From Paenibacillus athensensis (GTDB taxonomy: Bacteria; Bacillota; Bacilli; Paenibacillales; NBRC-103111), in NCBI RefSeq assembly GCF_004514475.2, contig NZ_MYFO02000002.1, forward strand, positions 434,001 to 498,000: a stretch of DNA of 64,000 nt, in the 5' to 3' direction. The translations under genes were made by a program, and so were the position numbers. Of the stretch, positions 51,125 to 59,828 are shown piece by piece. Under the pieces are notes generated by a model that saw only the letters and a program-made list of their open reading frames with translations, was not told where the DNA came from and searched no databases. Each line of letters opens with the position of its first letter. Within the stretch, counting starts at the first letter, position 1.

Positions 51125-51961
51125 ATGACAGGCAAACAAACCGAAACGATTGAAGTCGATTTGCTGCTGGAGGCGCTCTATCGCAAATACGGATACGACT
51201 TCCGGCATTATGCCCGTTCGTCGCTGCTGCGCCGACTGCATAACAGCCGGGAAAAGGCAGGCGCAGCCAATCTCGCCGAGCTGATTCCGCGCGTGCTGCA
51301 CGACGAAGCGTTCGTGAACCGGATGCTGCTCGATATGTCCGTGACGGTGACGGAAATGTTCCGCGATCCGGAGTTTTTTCAGGAGCTGCGCAGGAAGGTG
51401 ATTCCGCTGCTGAAGACGTATCCGTTTGTGAAGATTTGGCATGCCGGCTGCGCAACGGGCGAAGAGGTATATTCGATGGCGATCATGCTCAAGGAGGAAG
51501 GCTTCTACAACCGTGTGCAGATTTACGCCACTGACATCAATCAGGAGTCTCTGCAAAAGGCCGAGGCCGGCATCTATTCGCTGGAGCATATGCGCACCTA
51601 TGCGGGCAACTATATCAAAAGCGGCGGCAAAGCCGCCTTTTCCGACTATTATTTTGCGAAATATCAAATGGCGAAGATGAACGAGGATTTGAAAAAGAAC
51701 ATCGTCTTCTCCGCGCACAATCTGGTCACGGATCACGCCTTCGGCGATATGCACCTCATCTTGTGCCGCAATGTGCTGATCTATTTTGACCGTCATCTGC
51801 AGGATCAAGTGCTGCAGCTGTTCGACAGCAGTCTGGTGCATCGCGGCTTTTTGTGCCTCGGCAGCAAAGAGTCCATTGAATTTTCCGATACCCGCGATCA
51901 TTATGAGCCAATTTCCGCCAAATGGCGGATTTTCCGTAAGCAGCTGCAGCTGCAAGGTTGA
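51125..51961 (+). CDS. CheR-type protein-glutamate methyltransferase
   Basis: A 278-residue methyltransferase that uses SAM to methylate receptor glutamates or similar targets. The N-terminal helical part includes YGYDFRHYARSSLLRRL. The SAM site is IWHAGCATGEEVYSMAIML, followed by IYATDINQESLQKA and ILCRNVLIYFD. It starts 3 bases after the kinase stop with no good ribosome binding site, which suggests coupling. No C-terminal TPR is present. It may serve the kinase hub and not flagellar chemotaxis. Confidence 0.9.
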   Translation: MTGKQTETIEVDLLLEALYRKYGYDFRHYARSSLLRRLHNSREKAGAANLAELIPRVLHDEAFVNRMLLDMSVTVTEMFRDPEFFQELRRKVIPLLKTYPFVKIWHAGCATGEEVYSMAIMLKEEGFYNRVQIYATDINQESLQKAEAGIYSLEHMRTYAGNYIKSGGKAAFSDYYFAKYQMAKMNEDLKKNIVFSAHNLVTDHAFGDMHLILCRNVLIYFDRHLQDQVLQLFDSSLVHRGFLCLGSKESIEFSDTRDHYEPISAKWRIFRKQLQLQG

Positions 51962-51981
51962 AAAGGAGCGAATCGAGCCGC

Positions 51982-52569
51982 ATGGGAACGTATGAAGCCG
52001 TGGTGATCGGCGTATCGGCCGGAGGCCTGCGGGCGCTGGGGACGCTGCTTGGCGCGCTGCCCGCGGCGTATCCGCTGCCGGTCGCCGTTGTTCAGCATAT
52101 GCATGCAGGAAGCGACGGCTTTCTGGCCGAATATTTAAACGAGCGCTGCGCGTTGACGGTGAAGGAAGCCGTTGACAAGGAAGCGCTGCTCCCCGGTCGG
52201 GCGTATCTGGCTCCCGCCGGCTATCATTTGCTGATTGAAGAAGACCGCTCGTTCGGGCTTTCCGTCGATGCGCGGGTCAACTATTCGCGCCCGTCGATTG
52301 ACGTGCTGTTCGAAAGCGCGGCCCGCGTCTATGAGCAGCGCTGCATTGGCGTCGTGCTGACTGGCGCGAATCGCGACGGCAGCGCAGGACTGCAAGCGAT
52401 CAAGCGCTGTGGGGGACTGGGTATTGTACAGGAACCGGCGAGCGCGGAGTTCGATACGATGCCGCGCGCAGCCATTGCGGCGGGGCCGGTCGATCATATT
52501 TTGCCGCTGGCAGAGATCGGGGCTTTGTTGCGGGCGCTGGTGGAAGGAACGGGCCGAACAGGCGACTAA
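51982..52569 (+). CDS. CheB-type methylesterase domain protein
   Basis: A 195-residue stand-alone CheB catalytic domain without its own receiver. It shows the Ser in IGVSAGGLRAL, the His in VVQHMH and the Asp in VLTGANRDGSAGL. It removes the methyl groups added by CheR or deamidates glutamines. ATG at 51982 behind AAAGGAGCG. Without a receiver it must be controlled by partners, probably the receivers of the neighbouring kinases. Confidence 0.9.
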   Translation: MGTYEAVVIGVSAGGLRALGTLLGALPAAYPLPVAVVQHMHAGSDGFLAEYLNERCALTVKEAVDKEALLPGRAYLAPAGYHLLIEEDRSFGLSVDARVNYSRPSIDVLFESAARVYEQRCIGVVLTGANRDGSAGLQAIKRCGGLGIVQEPASAEFDTMPRAAIAAGPVDHILPLAEIGALLRALVEGTGRTGD

Positions 52570-52582
52570 GGAGGAATATGGG

Positions 52583-53716
52583 GTGAGCGGCGTAAACCCG
52601 AAGGATTGGCAGCGAACGAAAATTTTGGTTGTCGACGACCGCAAGGAAAATCTGTTTGCAATGGAGCAGATTTTAAAGTCGCTCGATTGCGATATTTATA
52701 TGGCCCATTCGGGCAACGATGCGTTATCGTATACGCTTCGGCATGATTTTGCGTTGATTTTGCTGGATGTGAATATGCCGGAAATGGACGGCTTTGAGCT
52801 GGCCGAGCTGCTGCGCGATATGGAGGAAACGAAGCAAATTCCGATCATTTTCGTCACGGCGATCAATAAAGAGGACAAAAGCGTCTTCAAGGGCTATGAA
52901 AGCGGCGCAGTCGATTATTTGTTCAAGCCTGTCGATGTGGACATTTTGCTGAGCAAGGTGAAGGTCTTTCTGGAGCTGAATGCCAAAAAGCGCGAGCTGG
53001 AAGCCATGCAGGCCGAGCTGCGCCGCAGCAATGACAGCTTGCAGCAGTTTGCGAGCGTGGCTTCGCACGATTTGAAAAACCCGCTTAATGTCATTGCCGG
53101 CTTGAGCGAGCTTGTGCTGGCGAGGCACAGCGAAGGGATGAGCGAGAAGGGCAAGGAATGTATGCAGCATATCGTCGGCGCAACCGGGCGGATGAACCGG
53201 ATCATCACGGATCTGTTGACCTATGCCCAGTTAAACGCTCAACCGGCGCATTTCATCGAGGTTGATTTGAATGCTGTTGTGCGGGAGGTCACCGCCGATT
53301 TAGCGGGGCGGATTGCCATGAACGGCGGACAGGTGCAGCTGCTGGGCGAGCTGCCGATTGTGCAGGCCGACCGCACCCTGGTTTACCAGCTGTTTCAGAA
53401 CCTGATCGGCAACGCCGTCAAATACCGCCACAAGGAGCGCGAGCCGCTGGTGCGCATTGCGTATAGCGGCGGTTCGGCCGGCGGCTCCTGCGTCATTGCG
53501 ATTGCCGACAACGGCATCGGCATGAAGCAAGAGGACATTCCGACGATTTTCAGCCCGTTCAAGCGGCTGGATGCGGCGCGCGGCTACGAGGGTACGGGGC
53601 TGGGGCTGGCTACGGTGCAGCGGATCATCGATCTGCATCGCGGCTCCATATCCGTGGAGAGCGAGCCGAATGTCGGCACAACTGTGCGTGTGACGCTGCC
53701 GATGCTGCAGGCCTAG
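52583..53716 (+). CDS. Response regulator-histidine kinase fusion
   Basis: A 377-residue soluble protein. An N-terminal receiver (about 10-125, KILVVDDRKENLFAMEQIL, phosphoacceptor in LILLDVNMPEMDG) is followed by a short coiled coil, a phytochrome-type HisKA (VASHDLKNPLNVIAGLSEL, His about 160) and HATPase (DNGIGM, GTGLGLATVQRII). It lacks a sensor domain, so its input is a phosphate from another kinase, most simply the 1410-residue protein. GTG at 52583 with AAGGAGG. Last gene of the hub. Confidence 0.9.
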   Translation: MSGVNPKDWQRTKILVVDDRKENLFAMEQILKSLDCDIYMAHSGNDALSYTLRHDFALILLDVNMPEMDGFELAELLRDMEETKQIPIIFVTAINKEDKSVFKGYESGAVDYLFKPVDVDILLSKVKVFLELNAKKRELEAMQAELRRSNDSLQQFASVASHDLKNPLNVIAGLSELVLARHSEGMSEKGKECMQHIVGATGRMNRIITDLLTYAQLNAQPAHFIEVDLNAVVREVTADLAGRIAMNGGQVQLLGELPIVQADRTLVYQLFQNLIGNAVKYRHKEREPLVRIAYSGGSAGGSCVIAIADNGIGMKQEDIPTIFSPFKRLDAARGYEGTGLGLATVQRIIDLHRGSISVESEPNVGTTVRVTLPMLQA

Positions 53717-53824
53717 CCGTGCGCACGATACATGGAGCGCGGTGTCGGCCGTACCACGGTCCGCAAGCTTGCGGAGCTGACGGCGCGTCTGGCGTATGAG
53801 CGCTGCCCGTGGCCTGCGCGGGGA

Positions 53825-54307
53825 TCACTTCTCGGGTTCTCCATCCAGCAATCCGCCGAGCCGGTCGAGATGGGCGTTCCAGCTCGCGCGTTTTTCGACG
53901 ATAACGGCTTCATGGCTTTGCCGCATCGTCGTCAGCAGCTTCGTGAAGTCCTGCGCGGCGACCGGCTGCTGCCGTCTCATCTGCCGCGAAACGCCCTCCA
54001 GCTCGCGCAGCAGCTTTTGCTGGGTGCCGATCGTTTGCCGCAAGCGGCCTATTTGCATCGTGACGATGTCCAGCAGACTGTAGCGGTCGCCGGTCAGGAC
54101 GCTCTTGATCTCCTCCAGCGACAGGCCCAGCTCCTTGAGCGACATAATCTGCTGCAGCCGCGGCAGGTCCGCTTCCGTATACTGCCGATGCCCGGAATCC
54201 GTATATCCGCTCGGCGAAAATAAGCCGATCTGGTCGTAATAGCGCAGCGTGCGGATCGTCAGGCCCGCCAGCCTGGCGATTTCTCCAACCTTCCATGTCG
54301 ATTTCAT
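53825..54307 (-). CDS. MerR-family regulator
   Basis: A 160-residue activator. Winged helix KVGEIARLAGLTIRTLRYYDQIGLFSPSGYTDSGHR (quoted in part), then LKELGLSLEEIKSVLTG and a dimerisation coil. No cysteines for metal sensing are apparent, so a drug or redox-type role is more likely. ACAGGAGA precedes the ATG. Confidence 0.87.
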   Translation of the reverse strand: MKSTWKVGEIARLAGLTIRTLRYYDQIGLFSPSGYTDSGHRQYTEADLPRLQQIMSLKELGLSLEEIKSVLTGDRYSLLDIVTMQIGRLRQTIGTQQKLLRELEGVSRQMRRQQPVAAQDFTKLLTTMRQSHEAVIVEKRASWNAHLDRLGGLLDGEPEK

Positions 54308-54391
54308 ACGTATCTCCTGTTTTCACGCCGGTCTCGCTTGGCCGGCTAGGCTAGATGAATGGTCACATCCGGTTCGTTGCCAGATGCGGCT

Positions 54392-54802
54392 TTATCGGTG
54401 CGTTTCTGTCAGGCTCGCGAGCATCTCGCGGGCTTGTTCCGGGTCGTCGATCAACCTCTGGCGGTAAGTCAGCATCCAGTTGAGCGTGCCCAGCATGTGA
54501 TCATATTCTGCTTTCTTGCGTTCGATTTCGCCGATTTTGCGGCGAATCCACGCAATGATTTCCTCATTGCTGCGCGTCTGCTCGTCATGATCCTTCAGCA
54601 CGTCCTTCAGTTCGGTCAAGCTGCAGCCGATGCCTTGAAACTTCTTGATAAGCTTCAGCCGTTCGTGAGCTTCGGTCGTATAGCTGCGATAGTTGTTGTT
54701 GTCCCGCTGCACGTGCCGGCTGTTCAGCAAGCCCTCCTTCTCATAATAACGGATCGTATGTACGGACAAACCCGCTCGTTGAGCCAACTCCTGAATTTTC
54801 AT
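54392..54802 (-). CDS. MerR-family regulator divergent from an SDR gene
   Basis: A 136-residue MerR protein (IQELAQRAGLSVHTIRYYEK, FQGIGCSLTELKDVLKDH). It is divergent from the gene at 54897, whose promoter has a 19-bp spacer with a central TTAGAGTTAACTCTA-like dyad, the standard set-up for MerR activation of an oxidoreductase gene. One cysteine (GIGCSL) is present and could sense redox or electrophiles; that is inference. Confidence 0.88.
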   Translation of the reverse strand: MKIQELAQRAGLSVHTIRYYEKEGLLNSRHVQRDNNNYRSYTTEAHERLKLIKKFQGIGCSLTELKDVLKDHDEQTRSNEEIIAWIRRKIGEIERKKAEYDHMLGTLNWMLTYRQRLIDDPEQAREMLASLTETHR

Positions 54803-54824
54803 CGGAACTCCCCCTTGTAACGAC

Positions 54825-54855
54825 TTGCCTTAGAGTTAACTCTACAGTTTATACT
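54825..54855 (+). promoter_or_regulatory. MerR-type promoter of the SDR gene
   Basis: TTGCCT (54825-54830), a 19-bp spacer holding the perfect dyad AGAGTTAACTCT, then TATACT (54850-54855). Confidence 0.8.
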
Positions 54856-54896
54856 GCAAGTGTTCAAGTTTCAACGATTATGAAGGAGGAATCAGG

Positions 54897-55730
54897 ATGC
54901 GCGTTTTTGTAACCGGAGCAACAGGTTATGTCGGAACTGCGGTTGTGATGGATTTGATCGCAGCCGGCCATCAAGTGCTGGGCTTGGCCCGAACGAAGGA
55001 GGGGGCTGCCAGGCTGGTGGAGGCGGGCGCCGAGGCACACTGCGGCACGCTTGACGATCTCGATAGCTTGCGCGGCGGAGCGGCGGCTGCCGATGGCGTC
55101 ATTCATCTGGCGTTCAAGCATGATTTTACCGACTTCAGCGGCTCGCTCGCTGCCGATTTGCGCGCTGTCGAGGCGCTGGGCGCAGCAATGATCGGGTCGG
55201 GCAAGCCGTTGATCGTTACCGCGCACTTTAACGGGAAAGCTTCGGACGACGCTGCGCTTGCCTTGGCCGATCGGGGGGTGCGCAGCGCCATTGTAGAGCT
55301 TCCGCCGTCCGTACACAGCGAGTGCGACCGGCACGGCATGGTGCCACAGCTGATCGCCATTGCCCGCGCAAAGGGCGTCTCGGCCTACGTCGGCGACGGC
55401 AGCAATCGCTGGCCGGCCATCCATCTGCTGGACGCAGCCCGGCTGTTCCGGCTGGCGCTCGAAGCGGCTCCGGCCGGCTCGCGGCTGCAAGGCGTCGGCG
55501 ACAAAGGCGTGCCGTTTCGCGACATTGCCGGCCTCATCGGCCGCAAGCTGAATTTGCCGGTCGTCAGCCTAGCCCGCGAAGATGCGCAGGAGCATTTTGG
55601 CTTTCTCGGCCTGTTGGCCGGAGCCGATATCCCGAAATCCGGCGAGGTTGTCCAGCGGCTATTGAACTGGCAGCCGGAGCTTCCGGGGCTGATTGCCGAG
55701 TTGGAGCAAGACCATTACTTCAGGCCATGA
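54897..55730 (+). CDS. NAD(P)-dependent extended SDR protein
   Basis: A 277-residue Rossmann-fold oxidoreductase with the nucleotide site VTGATGYVGTAVV. It resembles the atypical extended SDRs annotated as NAD-dependent epimerases. The canonical YxxxK catalytic pair is not evident, so it may be a non-classical reductase. AAGGAGGAATC precedes the ATG. Its promoter suggests induction by the divergent MerR protein. Confidence 0.85.
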   Translation: MRVFVTGATGYVGTAVVMDLIAAGHQVLGLARTKEGAARLVEAGAEAHCGTLDDLDSLRGGAAAADGVIHLAFKHDFTDFSGSLAADLRAVEALGAAMIGSGKPLIVTAHFNGKASDDAALALADRGVRSAIVELPPSVHSECDRHGMVPQLIAIARAKGVSAYVGDGSNRWPAIHLLDAARLFRLALEAAPAGSRLQGVGDKGVPFRDIAGLIGRKLNLPVVSLAREDAQEHFGFLGLLAGADIPKSGEVVQRLLNWQPELPGLIAELEQDHYFRP

Positions 55731-55787
55731 GGAGATCCAAGGCAGGCGGCCAGCCGCAGCGAAGGGAAGACAATCAGATTGTCTGGC

Positions 55788-55822
55788 AGATCGGAAGCTT
55801 AACGTGCTTTCGGTCTTTTTTT
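55788..55822 (+). terminator. Terminator after the SDR gene
   Basis: AGATCGGAAGC and GCTTTCGGTCT pair with two G-U wobbles, followed by eight Ts. A palindrome GACAATC-A-GATTGTC lies just before it (55769-55783). Confidence 0.75.
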
Positions 55823-55941
55823 TCGGCAAAAATCCGCTTAGGGTCAAATAGGGAGCGCAAGCGCCGTGTGTCGGGCATTTGAGGGCTGAGCCTTGAAAAC
55901 GGCTGAATTTGCCAGCAAATCGGGCTCCCTATGTCTTGCGC

Positions 55942-55972
55942 TAAACCTAACGTTCACGTAAACTACATATTA
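55942..55972 (+). promoter_or_regulatory. Candidate MerR-type promoter of the third MerR gene
   Basis: TAAACC, a 19-bp spacer with an ACGT-centred dyad (AACGTTCACGTAA), then ATATTA. The -35 is weak, as usual for activator-dependent promoters. Confidence 0.45.
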
Positions 55973-56007
55973 GAGATTGCAAAAACATGAAGAAGGGAGG
56001 CAGTTCG

Positions 56008-56487
56008 ATGACTCCGGTTCTATACACCGTAGAAGACGTGACGGCAAAGCTGCAAATCACTTCGCGCACGCTCCACTACTATGAGGAAATTGGCCTTATT
56101 CCGCCTGCGGCGCGCACGGCCGGCGGACATCGGATGTACGATCAGGCTGCGCTGGAGCGGCTGGAGCACATTTTACGGATCAAAACGGCTTTGGGCGCTT
56201 CGCTGCAAGACATTTCGGCGATCCTGGCCGCTGAAGAGAATCTGGAGCAGCTGCGGGCACAATACCGGGGAGAAGACGTGTCCGGAGCGGATAAGCAGCG
56301 CATTTTGCAGCAGGGAGCGGAGCTGCTGACCTCGCTGGTCGTGTCGATTGACGAGAAAATGGAACGGCTATCCAAGCTGCGCGCAAGCTTTCGCGACCGG
56401 CTCGACAACGTGAACCGCCGCCGGCAGGAGCAGGAACAACAACAGGAGCAGCAGCGTCAGACTCAGGAGCAGCTTCGTGAAGACTAA
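56008..56487 (+). CDS. MerR-family regulator with Gln-rich tail
   Basis: A 159-residue MerR protein (LYTVEDVTAKLQITSRTLHYYEEIGLIPP in part, then HRMYDQAALERLEHILRIK). The last about 25 residues are almost all Gln, Glu and Arg (QEQEQQQEQQRQTQEQ). ATG at 56008 behind AAGGGAGG. It precedes a DHA2 exporter gene by 119 bp and probably controls it. Confidence 0.87.
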   Translation: MTPVLYTVEDVTAKLQITSRTLHYYEEIGLIPPAARTAGGHRMYDQAALERLEHILRIKTALGASLQDISAILAAEENLEQLRAQYRGEDVSGADKQRILQQGAELLTSLVVSIDEKMERLSKLRASFRDRLDNVNRRRQEQEQQQEQQRQTQEQLRED

Positions 56488-56606
56488 CCCGACTTGCCAG
56501 TATACGGCCTTCCTGCCCGGCAAATGCCAAGCTGCAGGTTATGCCGCCGCGGGACCTTGCGTTCGCGGATGATTCACAGATCGGACAGAAAGAAGGAGAA
56601 CACAAG

Positions 56607-58088
56607 ATGAATGAGAATGACAATAGAAAATGGTGGATTTTATCGGTTACAAGTCTCGGCTCGCTGTTGTCGGCGCTGAACTTCAGCACGCTGATTATTG
56701 CGTTGCCCGATTTGATTCAGGGCTTGCATGCGACAGTGCTGCAGGCGATGTGGGTCATGCTGTCTTACATGGTCGCGCAGACGGTCGTCGTTTTAATGGC
56801 CGGCAGCTTGGCTGACCGCTTCGGCCGCAATCGGCTTTACATTTGGGGCATGATCCTGTTTACGCTTATTTCACTGGCGGCGGGCTTTTCTTCAAACGCC
56901 ACCGTTCTGATCATCGCCCGCGTGCTCCAGGGCATTGGCGGCGCGATGGTGATGGCCAACAGCACGGCGATTGTCGCCGACGCCTTCCCTGCCAAAGAGC
57001 TTGGCCGCGCGCTTGGCGTCAACATCATGGTCGTGGCGGTCGGACAAATTATCGGTCCGGTGCTGGGCGGCTGGCTGACGACGGCGTTTGGCTGGGAATG
57101 GACCTTCTGGTTTAACGTGCCGTTTGGCATCGTGGCTGTCCTCTGGGGCATTTGGGCGATGGGTTTCTCCGACGGCAAGGGCGTGCAGCATGTCAAAACC
57201 AAGCAAACCGACGGCTGGGGCCTCTTGACCTACGTCGTGAGCGTGACCGGCCTGCTGCTAGCGCTGACCTGGGGGCCCATTCAGAGCTGGGCTTCGCCGA
57301 TTGTCTGGGTATCCGGCATCTTGTTCCTGATCGCGTTCCCGATTTTTCTTTCCATTGAGAAAAAGCATCCCGCGGCCATTCTCCATCTGCCGCTGTTTGT
57401 TAACCGGACGTTTTCGCTCGGCATGGTCTCGGCAACGCTCAACGGCGTGGCGCGGATGGCTGTCATGTTCATGCTCATCTTTTATTTCCAGGGCGCATTG
57501 TATTACGATGCGCTGGAAGCCGGCATTCTGACGATTCCGCTGGCGGTCGGGATGCTTGTGGTTTCGCCCTTGGCCGGCTGGTTAGGCGACCGCTGGGGCG
57601 AGCGCATGCCGGCGACGCTGGGGCTGTTGATCAGCATGCTCGGCTTGATCGGGCTGGCGCTGGACACGGGTTTGCATACGCCGTATTGGCAGCTGGCGTT
57701 ATGGATGAGTCTGATCAGCATCGGCTCGGGCCTGTTCAACTCGCCGAATACGAGCAGCGTCATGAACGCGGCCGGACCCAAATACCGCGGCGAAGCGTCC
57801 GGCATCCGCTCGTTGACGATCAATATGGGCATGATGCTGAGCATTGCCTTCTCGATGCCGATTATTACGAACACGATTCCGCATGAAGCGATGCTGGCGA
57901 TTTTCTCCGGCACCAAGGTTGGCATGGACGGCGGAGGCGGGGCGCTCGACGGTTTTATTCACGGTCTGCATCTCGTATTCTGGCTGATGGCGGCGCTGAT
58001 GCTGATTGCTACGCTCCTGTCATACTTCCGCACGAGCAGCAGCACGTCTGCGAGCAGCTCCGGCGCGTCGTCTGCCGTCAAGCCGTAA
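56607..58088 (+). CDS. DHA2-family MFS drug transporter (14 segments)
   Basis: A 493-residue proton-driven exporter of the EmrB/QacA type. It has about 14 membrane segments, motif A GSLADRFGRNRLYIWG, motif C GQIIGPVLGGWL and a short Ser-rich C-terminal tail. ATG at 56607 with AAGGAGAA. Paired with the upstream MerR regulator, which suggests drug-induced efflux. Substrate unknown. Confidence 0.9.
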   Translation: MNENDNRKWWILSVTSLGSLLSALNFSTLIIALPDLIQGLHATVLQAMWVMLSYMVAQTVVVLMAGSLADRFGRNRLYIWGMILFTLISLAAGFSSNATVLIIARVLQGIGGAMVMANSTAIVADAFPAKELGRALGVNIMVVAVGQIIGPVLGGWLTTAFGWEWTFWFNVPFGIVAVLWGIWAMGFSDGKGVQHVKTKQTDGWGLLTYVVSVTGLLLALTWGPIQSWASPIVWVSGILFLIAFPIFLSIEKKHPAAILHLPLFVNRTFSLGMVSATLNGVARMAVMFMLIFYFQGALYYDALEAGILTIPLAVGMLVVSPLAGWLGDRWGERMPATLGLLISMLGLIGLALDTGLHTPYWQLALWMSLISIGSGLFNSPNTSSVMNAAGPKYRGEASGIRSLTINMGMMLSIAFSMPIITNTIPHEAMLAIFSGTKVGMDGGGGALDGFIHGLHLVFWLMAALMLIATLLSYFRTSSSTSASSSGASSAVKP

Positions 58089-58144
58089 TCGCTGGCTGCA
58101 TTGCTCCCCGCAAGCTAATCCGGTTATCTGCGATTCAAGTAAGC

Positions 58145-58185
58145 AAGCCTTCTCTCCGGCCTCTCGTCGGCGAGCGGGCTTTTTT
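58145..58185 (+). terminator. Terminator after the DHA2 exporter
   Basis: An imperfect stem of AAGCC...CTC.CCG with CGG.GAG...GGCTT, followed by five to six Ts. Confidence 0.65.
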
Positions 58186-58187
58186 GT

Positions 58188-58584
58188 TATAGAGGATTCG
58201 CTAGGCTGCTGTTGTCCGGCTTGTTGGCCTTGATCGTGTCATCCTGGTTGGATTTTATTGGAGCGCGATTAGGGCTTTGGTATGACATCGGGCGGGCTTG
58301 CCGGGCGACTGTTGTTGTTATGGTTGGGGAATTCAACGGCCGAGCTGTAATTCGACGCCAAGCATTCCTCAAGCAAATAAGTAAAATTAACCAGTTAAAA
58401 CCAGATCGTTGGTAGGTTGTGGAAACGCTAACAATATGATTTTTCCAAATATTACATTGAGAATAAGTACTTTTGAACTAATTTATGTCTGGATTTTTCC
58501 TCCACCTTGCCCTACAATAAGAAGTAACGATTCCTGAGCTTGCACAGATGACTCACAGTTTTGGAAAGCAGGAGGAGCTGCCGG
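58188..58584. other. Mostly gene-free, AT-rich gap
   Basis: Open frames of 60-67 codons occur on both strands at 58187-58415 but lack ribosome binding sites. From 58380 the sequence becomes AT-rich. A TACAAT box at 58513-58518 may be the -10 of the gene at 58585, although a matching -35 is unclear. Confidence 0.4.
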
Positions 58585-58857
58585 ATGAAAGACAGATATT
58601 TTTCCACCGTCGAAACGACGGACCGCTTCGGTACCAAAAACCGCGAATTTCTAATTTATAGCGACAAAGGCAAGAAACCGACCATCGGCGACTTTGTCGA
58701 TGCATTCATGCAAACCGGGCTTGATGTGGAGATCAAGGATTTCGTTAGCATGATGTTTAAGCCGAAAGACCCGACCACGACGCCGATCATTTCGCTGCGC
58801 GTCATTCGCACGATTCGCGACTACTCGTATTCGTCCTATACGCGAACCTCGATGTGA
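58585..58857 (+). CDS. Small conserved-looking protein of unknown function
   Basis: A 90-residue cytoplasmic protein behind a perfect GGAGGAG site (ATG 58585), with its own terminator. The sequence is mixed alpha/beta (RYFSTVETTDRFGTKNREFLIYSDKG in part, DAFMQTGLDVEIKDFVSMMF) and ends in a Tyr/Ser-rich strand. I do not recognise a family. Confidence 0.65.
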   Translation: MKDRYFSTVETTDRFGTKNREFLIYSDKGKKPTIGDFVDAFMQTGLDVEIKDFVSMMFKPKDPTTTPIISLRVIRTIRDYSYSSYTRTSM

Positions 58858-58886
58858 TGCGCCACAACGCATCCATCGTCCTGATT

Positions 58887-58924
58887 AACCTTCGAACGCC
58901 ATGCCGGCGCTTGAAGGTTTTTTT
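58887..58924 (+). terminator. Terminator of the 90-residue gene
   Basis: AACCTTC (58887-58893) and GAAGGTT (58913-58919) with an inner CGCC/GGCG stem, then six to seven Ts. Confidence 0.85.
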
Positions 58925-59023
58925 CTTTGTCGGCTTGGCCGGGGCTCACCTTGGAAGCTCAGCGCGCATAGGATACTGTACCCGTAACATCCGGGGCGAT
59001 GATTTCCGCGGGAGGTGAAGGCA

Positions 59024-59716
59024 TTGGTCAGCTTGTATAGCGTCATTGTCGACTGGATTCCGGGCTTGCCGCGCATCCCATACCGCCGCGGAGTGGGACA
59101 ATGGGAAGGCGTTGTCATGCACCAAACGGCGAATCCGAACGATACGGCGCGCAGCGAACGGGCCTATGAAGCAACGACATTCGAGAATGCGTTCGTTCAC
59201 GAATTTATCGATCCGAATGAGATTATTCAAGTCGCCGATCCGAATTACATCGCTTACGGAGCGGGAGCCAAAGCGAATCCGCGGTTCATTCATCTGGAGC
59301 TGTGCTCGGCGCAAACGAGCGAGCAGTTCAACCGTTCCTTTGATCGCTGGTGCCAGCGCGCCGCATATTTTTTGACTCAGCGCAGCCTGCCGGTCATCGC
59401 CGCCAAATCCGACGGTAGCGGGACGCTGTGGTCGCACGATCAGGTCTCGCGGTATTTGGGCGGAACCAATCACGAGGACCCAATTGCGTATTTGGCCCAG
59501 TGGGGCAAGACGTGGACGGACGTGCTCGCTGCCGTCGGGCGGCATCATGAAGCGATTACGGGAGGAGATGAGATCATGTTAAGCGCGAAGGACGCCAACA
59601 CGATCATCGCATTTTTGGCTGCGGCCTACAACGCCACCGCTTCCAAGGAAGCCAAAGACGAGTTCCACCGTCTGGCCAATGAGCTGCGCAAGGCGTCGGG
59701 GCAGCAGCCGGAATAA
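59024..59716 (+). CDS. N-acetylmuramoyl-L-alanine amidase (Amidase_2)
   Basis: A 230-residue zinc amidase that cuts the bond between muramic acid and the peptide stem. The zinc ligands are the His of VVMHQTAN, the His of FIHLELC and the His of TLWSHDQVSR. No signal peptide is seen. The C-terminal about 60 residues form a helical tail and no SH3 or LysM domain, so it may act in the mother cell or be released by lysis. It resembles XlyA-type enzymes of phage origin. The TTG at 59024 is favoured (GGGAGG at 8 bp); a GTG at 59015 overlaps that site. It lies upstream of spore genes, so a role in germination or mother-cell lysis is possible. Confidence 0.82.
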   Translation: MVSLYSVIVDWIPGLPRIPYRRGVGQWEGVVMHQTANPNDTARSERAYEATTFENAFVHEFIDPNEIIQVADPNYIAYGAGAKANPRFIHLELCSAQTSEQFNRSFDRWCQRAAYFLTQRSLPVIAAKSDGSGTLWSHDQVSRYLGGTNHEDPIAYLAQWGKTWTDVLAAVGRHHEAITGGDEIMLSAKDANTIIAFLAAAYNATASKEAKDEFHRLANELRKASGQQPE

Positions 59717-59742
59717 TTTTGCGGGAATGAGAGGCGCTGTAC

Positions 59743-59820
59743 ATGCGGAAGGACGCGTTGACACTGCTGGTTCTGATTTTGTTCATCTTGCTGACTCTAG
59801 TGCTGCTGCTGTGGCTGTAG
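59743..59820 (+). CDS. Very small membrane peptide (25 residues)
   Basis: MRKDALTLLVLILFILLTLV followed by LLLWL. A charged start and one long hydrophobic helix, with GAGAGG 9 bp before the ATG, 26 bp after the amidase. Such peptides occur among sporulation membrane proteins and holin-like factors. Too short for homology judgement. Confidence 0.5.
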   Translation: MRKDALTLLVLILFILLTLVLLLWL

Positions 59821-59828
59821 ACAGCGCA

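Noticed and set aside
44594-53716. Complete flagellar chemotaxis operon
   Set aside because: There is no CheA, CheW, CheY or flagellar gene; only CheR and CheB-type enzymes with hybrid kinases are present.
58187-58415. Two opposing frames of 61 and 67 codons
   Set aside because: No start signals and no recognisable protein; hydrophobic content on plus is modest. Left as intergenic.
59024-59820. Prophage lysis module
   Set aside because: An amidase with a small membrane peptide could suggest one, but no phage structural, integrase or terminase genes are nearby and spore genes follow directly.
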